A program made the translations under genes and the position numbers. Below are positions 52,404 to 61,473 of a stretch of DNA of 64,000 bases, in pieces; position 1 is the first letter of the stretch, and every line of letters begins with the position of its first letter. The DNA is from Dinoroseobacter sp. Its GTDB lineage: Bacteria; Pseudomonadota; Alphaproteobacteria; Rhodobacterales; Rhodobacteraceae. The notes below the pieces were generated by a model, which saw only the letters and a program-made list of their open reading frames with translations, was not told the origin of the DNA and did not search any database. The stretch is from NCBI GenBank assembly GCA_030066795.1, contig JASJAW010000009.1, positions 1-64,000 on the forward strand, read 5' to 3'.

Positions 52404-52594
52404 GAGCTTCCATGAAGATGCTGCCCGACCTTGATGCCAGCTTGGGCTAGGCTGGTCCATGTCGCCGCGGAAGCCTTACCTCAGGTGTTGTCAAACAACC
52501 TCTACAACACGATCCGAGAAAGCTACGAGGCACCCTGGGGCCACCCAGGTAGGGCATCGGGTCGAAACGGGGCGACAGGCTGGCGCGTAAGCAG

Positions 52595-52615
52595 AAGGAG
52601 CGCCTGAGCGCCCCT
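52595..52615 (-). terminator. Weak hairpin after the Rap1a-like gene
   Basis: On the minus strand, AAGGGGCGC and GCGCTCCTT pair imperfectly around TCAG, followed by a broken T-run. It may end the Rap1a-like transcript. Confidence 0.4.
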
Positions 52616-52638
52616 TGTTTGCCTGCGGTGCTACGATT

Positions 52639-53025
52639 TTAGCTGCAAGGAAAGTTTTCGGTGAGGGTTGCCATAATCGCCTCTGCGGCGGACATTTTCG
52701 TGCGCTGGCTATAGTTGCCATGGACCCAGCGCATGAATGCCCAGCGCACCTCATCTTCAGTGTTCTGTTCCGGCACGCAAATCGCGGTACCTTCGCCCGC
52801 GGCACCTGCCAAAGTCAGGGCTTCGACAAATCCGATGATGTATTGCTCACATTCGATTTCTGCCCCCTGCCCCCAGCGGGCATCGTTGTCCGCTTCCTGA
52901 CAAGGTTCGAGCAGTTGGGCAGCCGACTGGCCAGATCCGATCCCGAGGACCGAGCGGGAGCCCGACAAGGCCGGGCTTGCCACGAAGGCCAGGACCAGAG
53001 CTGCGGATATGATTTTAGCGCGCAT
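52639..53025 (-). CDS. Rap1a/Tai-like secreted protein
   Basis: This 128-residue protein has a signal peptide (AALVLAFVASPALS) and the Rap1a/Tai fold pattern: ECEQYIIGFVEALTLAG, CVPEQNTEDEVRWAFMRWV, then AAEAIMATLTENFPCS. Four cysteines could form disulfides. Family members include immunity proteins, but many stand alone in marine alphaproteobacteria, and no toxin gene is next to it. It follows the dodecahaem cytochrome by 67 bp on the same strand and may be co-transcribed. Confidence 0.78.
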   Translation of the reverse strand: MRAKIISAALVLAFVASPALSGSRSVLGIGSGQSAAQLLEPCQEADNDARWGQGAEIECEQYIIGFVEALTLAGAAGEGTAICVPEQNTEDEVRWAFMRWVHGNYSQRTKMSAAEAIMATLTENFPCS

Positions 53026-53092
53026 TGTCTCGCTCCGTTGGTGTTGTCTGCCCAGCGCCCAATACCTAGGGCGCGGAGCTGTTCCTATGGCC

Positions 53093-55459
53093 TTATTGAT
53101 CCGCTTTGCGGTCTTCAGCCAGGGCGTGAACCGCCTCGTCCATCACAGCCTGATGCTCTTCATTATTCACGAACTTCTCGGAGTTCACCGCATCCCAGAC
53201 TTCAGCGTCAGTCATGTTCTGGTGACAGCCCATGCAGAGACCCGTCCGCTCCATCTTCTCACGCATTTCCTGCGGGAGAGGACCCGTAAGTGGCCAGTGC
53301 GAGCCTACGGTGACAAGCTGTTCGCCGTCTTCGGTGACAATCCGGCTAAGGTCGTGATCCAGTGACGGGATCGCCTGCGACTGTAGCTGCGTCTGGTCGG
53401 GGATCAGGTCACCCATCGCTGTTTCGATATCGACAGTGAAGCCATCCTCATAGCCCTGCATAAACCTTCCGCCGGAGATGCCATACCCAAGTGCTTTCGG
53501 GTTGTTGTGGCAGCTCTCGCACGAGCGGGCTTCGCGACCAGCCGTGTGCGGTTGCACAGCAGCGTGGTCGAGGCCCTTGGTCCCGCCAGCGTCCGGCGTC
53601 ATCCAGGTCTCGTTCTGGACCACAGTGTTGCCGTCCTTGTCGATCACGGTTGTAATGACCTGACAACCCGGCATCAGAGGCGTGACACGGCCTTCACCGT
53701 TGATCCCGAGGATCGGTTCTTCCCACCGCAGGTAGCTGCGGGTTTCAGAGACCTTGCCAGGCGAGGTCAGGCCGTTCGTCCCGAGCGGATAATCCGCTGT
53801 GGTGCCGTCCTCGTTACGGGCGTTGGCGTTGTTGATCCAGTCAACATCCGTCTTGCCTTCGGAATAGTCCACGGTGATGTGGCAGCCATAGCACTGCGGA
53901 GCCCAGTCGGCGTGGCAGGCATAGCATTCCATCGATTCCATGTGCTGTCCGACGCTCATCATCGCGACCTCGGCATTGGGAGATTTCCACTCGCCGGTTG
54001 TTGCGATCTGTTTGAGCACAGGTACTTCGAAGTCGAGACCTGAAGCCGAATGCAGGATGACCTTGTCACCAGACTTGACCACATTGCCCAGCGGGTTGCC
54101 GCGCGCGGACAGCAGATACCCGTCTTGCGGGTCGTAGACTTCCGCGAAGTACTGTTCGTCTGTCAGGTCTTCCGACAGGCCTCGGCCATCTGCAGCCAAC
54201 TCCTGCTGGAACTCCTCACCGTAGCCAAGCGGCAGTTCCCATGGGAATTGCGCGACAGTGCCGTGGCAGTCTTCACACTCGATCTCTACTTGGGCCAGCG
54301 TCGTGCCCGGCAGGTTGCCATCGCCATGCATATCCACGGTCGTATGGCAGTCCTGGCAGAGCATGCCGCCTTCGGGGTTGCCCGGACGCGACTCCACCTG
54401 GTGGTGCAAGTCGTCCTTGATGAACAGGTAGTTCTTGGTGTGAAGCTTGGGCTGCTTGCCGCCTGACGCGTTGTATGGAGAGCCATAGGGGAATTCCATG
54501 ATACCCTGATAGCTCACACCGATCCGCTTGCCGCGGTTGTGGCAAGACGAGCATGTTTCATTCGGAATACCCGAATACGTCAGATCGCCATGAGTAACCT
54601 TGGACTTACGAGACGCCTGCATCTGGTGGGTCAGCAGTTTGCCCGGTTGTTCTTTCGAAATCGTCGGGTCACCGCCTTCGTACAGGCCTTCGTTTGAGTA
54701 TGGTACGTGGCAGGAGGAACAGCCTGCACCACGGAAATCCCCGCGCTTTTCACGGCCCGAAACCCCTACGTGGCAGCGCTGGCACTGCTGACGTGAATAC
54801 GTGATGCCAGCGAGGTTCGGGTGTTCCGAGATCTCATCGACATTGACCTCGGGCACCTGCTCCATCGAGGTGGGCATCTGTTCGGGATGCGCCTCAGCGA
54901 AGGCGACCATGTAGTCCTTGTAGGCGTCTGTGCCGACCATGGGCACGTTGCCATCTTCATCGACCAGATCATAGTTACCATAAACAGATTGGTGCGTGTC
55001 CAACACGCCCCACGACCACAGGTTGCCCTGCAATTTGCCAGCTTCTGTATTCATGAGGGACTTTTCGAGACGCTCGGCATAGCCATCGTGACACTGGCCA
55101 CACGAGCGGTCAGAAATCGAAAGCGCGCCGGGATCGGGATAGAACATGTGTGGCCCGAAATCCGCCAGATCGCCTGGGGTTCCACTATGCGCGTCTTCCA
55201 CCGTGGTCGCACTCGGCGTACCACCATGGCACACCACACAACCTCCCGGGTCGCCGTAGTCCGGCCCCATCGCCAGAATCGTATCCATCATCACGCCTTG
55301 CGTGAATTGCTCGATCCCTTCATGGCAGGAAAGGCACCCCTTCTCGGCTGCAAGCTCTGCCGAAACGGTCATCGGTTCGGGGGTTTCCTCCTCCGTATCT
55401 TGTGCGAACACCGGTCCGCTGAGGAGGAGCGGTATACAGAGGTATAATAAAGCGCGCAT
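53093..55459 (-). CDS. Periplasmic dodecahaem c-type cytochrome, family not recognised
   Basis: This 788-residue protein has a signal peptide cut after about residue 19 (LSGPVFA) and twelve CXXCH haem-attachment sites with first Cys at 42, 74, 120, 226, 247, 303, 368, 395, 512, 523, 647 and 742. One further Cys (599) lies outside these motifs. No membrane anchor follows the signal, so the protein should be soluble in the periplasm. Haem sites cluster at residues 40-125, 225-305, 365-400 and 510-527. It lies divergent to an FNR-type regulator and CcmF/H/I genes. I do not recognise it as a known nitrite, tetrathionate or hydroxylamine enzyme; an electron-transfer or reductase role is inferred. 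Confidence 0.92.
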   Translation of the reverse strand: MRALLYLCIPLLLSGPVFAQDTEEETPEPMTVSAELAAEKGCLSCHEGIEQFTQGVMMDTILAMGPDYGDPGGCVVCHGGTPSATTVEDAHSGTPGDLADFGPHMFYPDPGALSISDRSCGQCHDGYAERLEKSLMNTEAGKLQGNLWSWGVLDTHQSVYGNYDLVDEDGNVPMVGTDAYKDYMVAFAEAHPEQMPTSMEQVPEVNVDEISEHPNLAGITYSRQQCQRCHVGVSGREKRGDFRGAGCSSCHVPYSNEGLYEGGDPTISKEQPGKLLTHQMQASRKSKVTHGDLTYSGIPNETCSSCHNRGKRIGVSYQGIMEFPYGSPYNASGGKQPKLHTKNYLFIKDDLHHQVESRPGNPEGGMLCQDCHTTVDMHGDGNLPGTTLAQVEIECEDCHGTVAQFPWELPLGYGEEFQQELAADGRGLSEDLTDEQYFAEVYDPQDGYLLSARGNPLGNVVKSGDKVILHSASGLDFEVPVLKQIATTGEWKSPNAEVAMMSVGQHMESMECYACHADWAPQCYGCHITVDYSEGKTDVDWINNANARNEDGTTADYPLGTNGLTSPGKVSETRSYLRWEEPILGINGEGRVTPLMPGCQVITTVIDKDGNTVVQNETWMTPDAGGTKGLDHAAVQPHTAGREARSCESCHNNPKALGYGISGGRFMQGYEDGFTVDIETAMGDLIPDQTQLQSQAIPSLDHDLSRIVTEDGEQLVTVGSHWPLTGPLPQEMREKMERTGLCMGCHQNMTDAEVWDAVNSEKFVNNEEHQAVMDEAVHALAEDRKADQ

Positions 55460-55524
55460 GGCAAACTCCGCTCGGATTCGTCCCTAGATACATCCAGCGA
55501 TAGAGAAGCTTCCGAGTCCCTGCC

Positions 55525-55538
55525 CTGACATTTGTCAG
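55525..55538. promoter_or_regulatory. Palindrome in the cytochrome leader
   Basis: CTGACA-TT-TGTCAG is a 6-2-6 inverted repeat in the leader between the FNR box and the cytochrome start at 55459. It could be an operator or an RNA hairpin. Confidence 0.35.
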
Positions 55539-55608
55539 TCGCACCGGCTTTATTCAGGTCAGCTAAGCTGCCGCAAATCAGCTATTTTTTGGGGCAAACC
55601 CTATTTCT

Positions 55609-55622
55609 TTGATCTGCGTCAA
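55609..55622. promoter_or_regulatory. FNR box between the cytochrome and the fnr-ccmFHI operon
   Basis: TTGAT-CTGC-GTCAA differs from the FNR consensus TTGAT-N4-ATCAA by one base. For a minus-strand promoter with the box at -41.5, an AATAGC lies at the exact -10 spacing, which favours control of the cytochrome gene. Both directions remain possible. Confidence 0.6.
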
Positions 55623-55712
55623 ACCTTTTCCCGCATTTTTGAGTCCACAAAAGGACGTGGTGACAGAGCGAGTAACCCCGGAGAGGGTGTATAACGGTTT
55701 TGGGAGGCCGGA

Positions 55713-56480
55713 ATGAATTACGATTCTGGCCGAAAACTTCATAGTTGGACCGGCGCAAATTCTATTTCGCTCTGCTCCGAGTGCGGCAGTAGCGAGTGTG
55801 CCTTCGGAAAAATGGAGCCACCGCGCTCCTCGATCCACCGCCACCACCTAGAGCGCGGTCAGAGTTTGGAGTGCCACGATTCTGGCTGCTTGCGCTTCTG
55901 GATCGTGGAACTGGGCAATGCCGCGATCAGCACCTTCTTTCGCGACGGCCGGCGCCAGATCCTTTCGGTTGAGTACGTCGGTGCCGTGGTTTGCGGCTCT
56001 ATGGCTATGGAAGAGTCCGAGCAACGCCTCGAGGCCCTAACCGACTGCGACATCTGTGAGGTGGACCTGACCCCGTGGGCACACGAGCTGCGTCGTGATC
56101 CGGATTTCATGACCGCGACATTCCAGCTTATGCATGACCGGCTGGAAAAAAGCACGACACATCTGGCGATGCTCGGACGGCTCGATAGCCAGGAGCGCGT
56201 ACTGTTCTTTCTCGCCGAGATGGCGGCTCGGCACTCGGACAAGGGCTCCATCGTTACGCTTCCGATGTCGCGAGAGGACATTGCCGATTATCTCGGACTG
56301 AATTCCGACTCGGTCAGCCGAATCCTGAGCAGAATCCGCAAATCGGGTCTTGTACGGTTCCTGTCTCCCACAGAATTCACGGTTCCGGATATTGCGGCGG
56401 TTGAGCGGCGCCTGCCGGTTGCTGTTCCGAAACCGCATGCAGCCCAAACCTCGCACGGCGTAGGAGGACACATGCCATGA
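55713..56480 (+). CDS. FNR-type Crp/Fnr regulator with Cys cluster
   Basis: This 255-residue regulator has the N-terminal FNR cysteine set C21, C24, C29 (LCSECGSSEC) and, at the FNR C122 position, C115 in DCDICEVDL, so a [4Fe-4S] cluster that senses oxygen is expected. The helix-turn-helix is at about 184-212, with recognition helix D199-S-V-S202-R203, where E. coli FNR has E-T-I-S-R. That makes FNR-like DNA specificity likely. The start has GGGAGGCC. Its stop overlaps the ccmF ATG (ATGA), coupling regulator and haem-ligation genes. Confidence 0.93.
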   Translation: MNYDSGRKLHSWTGANSISLCSECGSSECAFGKMEPPRSSIHRHHLERGQSLECHDSGCLRFWIVELGNAAISTFFRDGRRQILSVEYVGAVVCGSMAMEESEQRLEALTDCDICEVDLTPWAHELRRDPDFMTATFQLMHDRLEKSTTHLAMLGRLDSQERVLFFLAEMAARHSDKGSIVTLPMSREDIADYLGLNSDSVSRILSRIRKSGLVRFLSPTEFTVPDIAAVERRLPVAVPKPHAAQTSHGVGGHMP

Positions 56481-58462
56481 TTGTCGAGCTTGGACATTTC
56501 GCGCTGTGGTTGGCTCTGGCCGCAACCTTGATACAGGCAACCGTTCCACTCTGGGGGGCGATTATGGATCACCCGGCTGCCATGCGTGTGGGCGACACCG
56601 CCGCGCAGGTGCAGTTTTTCGCAACGACAGGCGCCTTTGCGGCACTCACCTATGCCTTTGTTGTTTCAGACTTTTCTGTTCTACTGGTTGCATTGAATTC
56701 GCACTCGATGAAACCCATGCTCTATAAGGTGACGGGCGTCTGGGCGAACCACGAAGGTTCGATGTTGTTGTGGGTGCTTATGCTGGCACTTTTTGGCGCC
56801 CTGATTGCCGCTTTCGGACGTGGAGTTCCGGCTGCGATGCGCGCCTGCGTGCTGGCGGTCCAAGCCATGATCGGGGTCGGATTCTTTTTGTTCATTCTTC
56901 TGACGTCGAACCCGTTCACCCGCGTGGACCGGCCGCCGCTTGACGGACAAGGCATGAACCCGCTCCTGCAGGATCCCGGTGTCGCGTTCCACCCGCCGCT
57001 CCTCTACTTGGGTTACGTTGGCTTCTCGACTGCGTTTTCTTTTGCCGTTGCCGCATTAATCCTTGGCCGCGTTGATCCCGCATGGGCACGCTGGATTCGT
57101 CCTTGGGTCCTGATTGCCTGGTCTGCACTGACCGCGGGAATCGCATTGGGGTCGTGGTGGGCTTATTACGAGCTGGGCTGGGGCGGCTTCTGGTTTTGGG
57201 ACCCGGTGGAAAACGCCTCCTTCATGCCGTGGCTGATCGGCACCGCCCTGCTGCATTCCGCTATTGTGGTCGAGAAACGCGCGAGCCTGATGAAATGGAC
57301 GATACTTCTGGCGATCCTGACCTTTTCTATGTCGCTGATCGGAACCTTCCTCGTCCGGTCGGGCATTCTCACCTCGGTCCATGCCTTCGCAACCGACCCG
57401 GAACGTGGCGTGTTCATCCTGCTGTTGCTCGCGATCGCTATCGGCGGCGCGCTGACGCTCTTTGCATGGCGCGCTAACGCAATCCGCGATGGCGGCGTCT
57501 TTGCCGTCTGGTCGCGTGAGACCGGGCTTCTGGCCAACAATGTCCTGCTGGCGGCCTGCACCGGAGTGGTGTTCGTCGGAACGCTCTATCCGCTGGTGCT
57601 GGAGCTGGTCACCGGAGACAAGATCTCGGTCGGTGCCCCCTATTTTAACCAGACCTTCCTGCCGATCTTTGCGATCGTGATGCTGGTCGCGGGGGTTGGT
57701 CCTTTCCTGAGTTGGAAGCGCGCGCGCAAGGCAGATGTTCTAAGACGTGTCGCCCGCGTGAGCGCGATTGCTGTCGCAGCCACGTTTATCGCTGCTGCGC
57801 TTTTTGGGCTACGCGACCCGGTGGGCCTGTTCGGAGTTTTCATGGCAACCTGGCTGGCTTTCGCCACGCTCGAGGATCTGGGGCGCCGCATTGGCCTACC
57901 AAAGACGGCGATCCCTACTGCGCTTCGGCGCGCACTCGGGCTGCCCCGCTCGGCGTGGGGGCTCTATTTCGGGCATCTCGGCCTCGCCATCGCCGCAGCC
58001 GGCGTCGTGGCCGTATCGGTCTGGAGCGTGGAGGAAATCCGGATTGTAGACCCCGGCTCCAAGCTGGAGGTCGGGCCCTATGCCTTCGAACTCATGGATA
58101 TTGAGAATACCACCGGCCCGAATTACCAGACCTCGATCGCCGCCGTGCGTGTGACCCGCGATGACGCGCTGGCCGCCATGCTGTTCCCGGAGCGGCGCTG
58201 GTACCCGGTTGAGCGCAAACCGACGACCGAGGCGGGCATCCGCACCCTGTGGCATGGGGACCTATATGCGGTGCTTGGGGATCCGGACGGCACCGGGCGG
58301 TACGTCATGCGCTATTACTACAACCCCGGGGTACCCTGGATGTGGTTTGGCGCGCTGCTGATTTCCCTGTCCGCGCTCATCTCGGTTACTGACCGGCGAC
58401 TGCGGGTCGGAGCGCCGACCGGCAGAGAAATGACGGCCGGATCCGTCCAGCCCGCGGAATAG
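56477..58462 (+). CDS. ccmF: Haem lyase CcmF/NrfE type
   Basis: This 661-residue multi-spanning protein of the haem-handling family joins haem to apocytochrome CXXCH sites. It has the tryptophan-rich periplasmic motif GGFWFWDPVENASFMPWL, an early VWANHEGSMLLWVL, and a large periplasmic domain near the C-terminus (about 500-620, RIVDPGSKLEVGPYAFELMD). The length fits CcmF. CcmF and NrfE cannot be told apart by sequence alone. The gene overlaps the regulator and precedes ccmH and ccmI, so this is a complete ligation set. Confidence 0.94.
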   Translation: MIVELGHFALWLALAATLIQATVPLWGAIMDHPAAMRVGDTAAQVQFFATTGAFAALTYAFVVSDFSVLLVALNSHSMKPMLYKVTGVWANHEGSMLLWVLMLALFGALIAAFGRGVPAAMRACVLAVQAMIGVGFFLFILLTSNPFTRVDRPPLDGQGMNPLLQDPGVAFHPPLLYLGYVGFSTAFSFAVAALILGRVDPAWARWIRPWVLIAWSALTAGIALGSWWAYYELGWGGFWFWDPVENASFMPWLIGTALLHSAIVVEKRASLMKWTILLAILTFSMSLIGTFLVRSGILTSVHAFATDPERGVFILLLLAIAIGGALTLFAWRANAIRDGGVFAVWSRETGLLANNVLLAACTGVVFVGTLYPLVLELVTGDKISVGAPYFNQTFLPIFAIVMLVAGVGPFLSWKRARKADVLRRVARVSAIAVAATFIAAALFGLRDPVGLFGVFMATWLAFATLEDLGRRIGLPKTAIPTALRRALGLPRSAWGLYFGHLGLAIAAAGVVAVSVWSVEEIRIVDPGSKLEVGPYAFELMDIENTTGPNYQTSIAAVRVTRDDALAAMLFPERRWYPVERKPTTEAGIRTLWHGDLYAVLGDPDGTGRYVMRYYYNPGVPWMWFGALLISLSALISVTDRRLRVGAPTGREMTAGSVQPAE

Positions 58463-58471
58463 GAACACGCT

Positions 58472-58885
58472 ATGAAACGCTTTGCCCTGATTTTCGCTTT
58501 GATCCTGGCGACCCCGGCCAGCGCAATCGTCCCAGGTGAAATGTTCGACGACCCAATCGAAGAAGCCAGAGCGCGCGAAATCGGGCGACAGTTAAGGTGC
58601 GTGGTCTGCCAGAACCAGTCGATTTTCGACAGTAACGCAGGTCTCGCGCATGATCTGCGCGTCGTCGTGCGGGAACGGATGGTGGCAGGCGACAGTGACG
58701 AAGAGATCCTCGCTTACGTCCAGCATCGGTTCGGTGACTATGTGCTGCTGAACCCGCCTGTCGACACCCACACCTATGTTCTCTGGTCTGCGCCGATCGC
58801 CTTCCTTTTTCTGGGCGGATTGGGCGCTGCACTGTACCTGCGCGCGCAGGCCAGCCGCCCCGAAGATGAGGAGGCCTTGTCATGA
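58472..58885 (+). CDS. ccmH: Cytochrome c biogenesis protein CcmH (NrfF-like)
   Basis: This 137-residue membrane-anchored periplasmic protein has a signal peptide (FALIFALILATPASA), the thiol motif LRCVVCQNQSIFDSNA and a C-terminal membrane segment (APIAFLFLGGLGAALYL). It keeps apocytochrome cysteines reduced for CcmF. It overlaps ccmI by 4 bp. Confidence 0.95.
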   Translation: MKRFALIFALILATPASAIVPGEMFDDPIEEARAREIGRQLRCVVCQNQSIFDSNAGLAHDLRVVVRERMVAGDSDEEILAYVQHRFGDYVLLNPPVDTHTYVLWSAPIAFLFLGGLGAALYLRAQASRPEDEEALS

Positions 58886-60267
58886 TCTGGCTTGTTTTTG
58901 CCACCATAGCCTTTGTCGCCGCCGGCTGGATCGCCCTACCGTTCTTACGCGGACGCGTAATGGAGGACAGCGGAGGAGATGCCACCATCTCAATCTATGC
59001 CGACCAGATTGACGAGGTGGACCGCGATCTTCGGGATGGCCTGATCAGCGAAGAAGAGGCCCGCGCCGCGGTGACGGAGATCGAAAAACGCAGGACCACT
59101 TTCGCGCGCAACCTGCCCTCGGGTTTTTCCGTGTCTCACCGAGCGGTAGGCGCAGGCGCAATTTCCATTATCGTGGTGGTCGCTGCCGCCCTGGGCGGCT
59201 ACGCGAAATTCGGCGCGCCTGATGTTGCGGACTTGCCGCTGGAGGCACGCAATCAGGAACTGTTGGAGCGCCGTGCGGAAGCTGGTGACATGACCAGCAA
59301 AATCAAGCTGCTGATCCAAAAAACCGAAGCCGAACCAGAGGATTTCGAAAACTGGTGGACTCTCGCACGCTCCTACGCCGCGATTGGCGATAATGCGAAT
59401 TCAGCGGAGGCTTACCGCCGCGCAGTGCTCCTTGACGACAGCCCCGGCGTTCAGTCGGCCTATGCAGAGGCGATGACACTTGCGAACGGCAACAAAGTGC
59501 CTGATGGAGCTGAGCTGATCTTCAGCCAGGTAGCGCGCGAAGTGAACGACCCTAGGGCTCTGTACTATCTTGCTCTGGCTCGTGCGCAGCGTCAGGACTT
59601 TGAGGGTGCGATCGCCGACTGGTCCGCCCTTGCGCAGGCCTCGGACCCGAACGCACCGTGGATGGCCTTGGTTCGGCGTGACATCACGAATATGGCGCGG
59701 TTCCTGAAAGTTGAGGTCGCTGATTATCTCCCTGATGCCAGCCCAGCCGAAATCGCAGCGGCAGAAGGCACGCAGCACGGACCGCAGGATCTCGATGCCA
59801 TTCGCGCGAAGCTAACAGCAGACCCCATGGATCACGCTGCTTGGATCGCTCTGGCACGCGGCGAAGTGGCCGCTGGAAATCCTGATGCCGCTGCGGCGGC
59901 GATGGCTGAAGCACGTGTGCATTTTCGCGCCGCGCCGTTTGTCCTCAACAAATTCGACGAGACTGAACGCGCTTTGGGGCTCGACCTCGTAGCCGCCCCA
60001 CCGGCACCGCGTGGACCGACCAAGGACGATGTAGCAGCTGCGTCGCAACTCTCTGAGGCCGAACGCGCCGACATGATCGAAGGCATGGTTGCAGGCTTGG
60101 CGGCACGCCTCGAAGAACACCCCAACGACCCCGATGGATGGGTCATGTTGATCCGGTCGTACAGAACTCTTGGAAAAGAGGAAAAAGCAGCCGAAGCGTT
60201 GAAACGTGTAAACGAGCTCTACGCGGATCAATCGGACTTGCGCGCCGAGATCATGAGCTCGCTTTAG
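58882..60267 (+). CDS. ccmI: Cytochrome c biogenesis protein CcmI
   Basis: This 461-residue protein begins with two membrane segments (FATIAFVAAGWIALPFL and AGAISIIVVVAAALGGY) separated by a cytoplasmic loop with DQIDEVDRDLRDGLISEEEA. It then has a periplasmic TPR region (about 130-460) that presents apocytochrome to CcmF/H. Its 3' end overlaps the convergent lacI-type gene by 17 bp. Confidence 0.93.
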   Translation: MIWLVFATIAFVAAGWIALPFLRGRVMEDSGGDATISIYADQIDEVDRDLRDGLISEEEARAAVTEIEKRRTTFARNLPSGFSVSHRAVGAGAISIIVVVAAALGGYAKFGAPDVADLPLEARNQELLERRAEAGDMTSKIKLLIQKTEAEPEDFENWWTLARSYAAIGDNANSAEAYRRAVLLDDSPGVQSAYAEAMTLANGNKVPDGAELIFSQVAREVNDPRALYYLALARAQRQDFEGAIADWSALAQASDPNAPWMALVRRDITNMARFLKVEVADYLPDASPAEIAAAEGTQHGPQDLDAIRAKLTADPMDHAAWIALARGEVAAGNPDAAAAAMAEARVHFRAAPFVLNKFDETERALGLDLVAAPPAPRGPTKDDVAAASQLSEAERADMIEGMVAGLAARLEEHPNDPDGWVMLIRSYRTLGKEEKAAEALKRVNELYADQSDLRAEIMSSL

Positions 60268-61330
60268 GCACCGGACCGAGCGAGGCCCGTTCCATAATCG
60301 TGGTTGCCAGTGGGAGGCCATGCGCCGCGGTTTCGCCCTTCAACAAGGCGGCAATAGCCTGGGCCGCTTGCCGCCCCATGTCGCGATGCGGAACGTGTAC
60401 TGTGGTCAAAGCAGGTCTTACAATCCGGGCAATCTCGATATCGTCAAAACCTGTCACCGACACATCGTCTGGCACCGAAAGGCCTATTTCGCTTGCCCGT
60501 CCAAGTGCCCCAACCGCCAAAACATCGTTTCCGCAGAAAACCGCCGTGGGCCTCGGCTTTGCCGACATCAACTCATCCATTGCACTGGCACCATTCTCAA
60601 TTGAGTAAGGCGTCTCAATAACGCGAATATCCTGCGGCTCCAGCCCCCTGTCGGCTGCCGAGTCAAGAACTGCGCGGACCCGGTCACGGGCACGGTCATT
60701 ATCCGCTTGCGGCGCAGAGATGATGGCGACGTCCTTATGCCCATGATTGAACACGCGATCAGCCAAAGCCCGCATGGCAGTGTAGTTGTCAAACCCCACG
60801 GCGATGTGGCGTGGGTCCTCCTTCTGTGACCAGGCAATTACGTAAGGTGTCCCACGCTGTTCGAGATGCGCGTAGACCGATGCGGGCCGGTCGAAGCCGA
60901 TTAACAAGAGCGCATCAGCGCCGCGGGCAAGCAGCGTACGGATTTGTTCCTCTTCCAGATCGGGACGATAGGAAGAACTTGCCACCAGCATGGTCAAGCC
61001 ATGCTCCGCAAGTTCTTCCTGAAAAGCCTGAAGACCGCGTGCGAAGATCGCGTTTTCCATCGTTGGAATGATCGCACCGATCGTATTTGTACGCTTGGCC
61101 GCAAGCGCACGCGCACCAAAATTAGGCGCGTATCCCAACTCCCGGACCACGGAAAGTACGCGCTCTCTGGTGCGTGCGGTGACCTGTTCTGGAGAGTTCA
61201 GACAACGGGACACTGTAGCAGTCGAAACTCCCGCGGCCGCTGCCACATCCTGCAAAGTTGGTTGCGCCGAGCCCGCTTTTTGCGAAGCCCGCGCACGGGG
61301 TTGCAGCGATGTTTTTCGCGTTTGTGCCAT
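60251..61330 (-). CDS. LacI family transcriptional regulator
   Basis: This 359-residue LacI regulator has an N-terminal extension of about 22 residues, then the DNA-binding headpiece TLQDVAAAAGVSTATVSRCLN with its hinge helix region, and a periplasmic-binding-like core (NTIGAIIPTMENAIFARGLQ, AVFCGNDVLAVGAL, DDVSVTGFDDIEIARIVRPALTTV). It is divergent from a TRAP operon with a palindromic operator between them, so it probably represses that operon until the transported ligand or a product is present. Its 3' end overlaps ccmI by 17 bp. Confidence 0.94.
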   Translation of the reverse strand: MAQTRKTSLQPRARASQKAGSAQPTLQDVAAAAGVSTATVSRCLNSPEQVTARTRERVLSVVRELGYAPNFGARALAAKRTNTIGAIIPTMENAIFARGLQAFQEELAEHGLTMLVASSSYRPDLEEEQIRTLLARGADALLLIGFDRPASVYAHLEQRGTPYVIAWSQKEDPRHIAVGFDNYTAMRALADRVFNHGHKDVAIISAPQADNDRARDRVRAVLDSAADRGLEPQDIRVIETPYSIENGASAMDELMSAKPRPTAVFCGNDVLAVGALGRASEIGLSVPDDVSVTGFDDIEIARIVRPALTTVHVPHRDMGRQAAQAIAALLKGETAAHGLPLATTIMERASLGPVPKASS

Positions 61331-61424
61331 ACCAGTCCCGGCGTTGTGCAGACCTGCAGCTTATTCCCAAGTCTCTGATCAGGAAAGGCCCGCCGCGCAT
61401 AATGTAAGTCCTTGCCAGAATATT

Positions 61425-61438
61425 TGTAAGCGCTTACA
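61425..61438. promoter_or_regulatory. LacI-type operator
   Basis: TGTAAGCGCTTACA is a perfect 14-bp palindrome with the central CG typical of LacI-family operators. A half-site TGTAAG also occurs at 61403-61408. It lies about 36 bp before the small membrane gene of the TRAP operon. Confidence 0.7.
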
Positions 61439-61473
61439 TTTATCTCGAATCGATGTGCTTGGGAGGGCTAGCG

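Noticed and set aside
53093-55459. NrfA-type nitrite reductase or octahaem tetrathionate reductase
   Set aside because: Twelve CXXCH and no CXXCK site, and the length is far greater than in these families.
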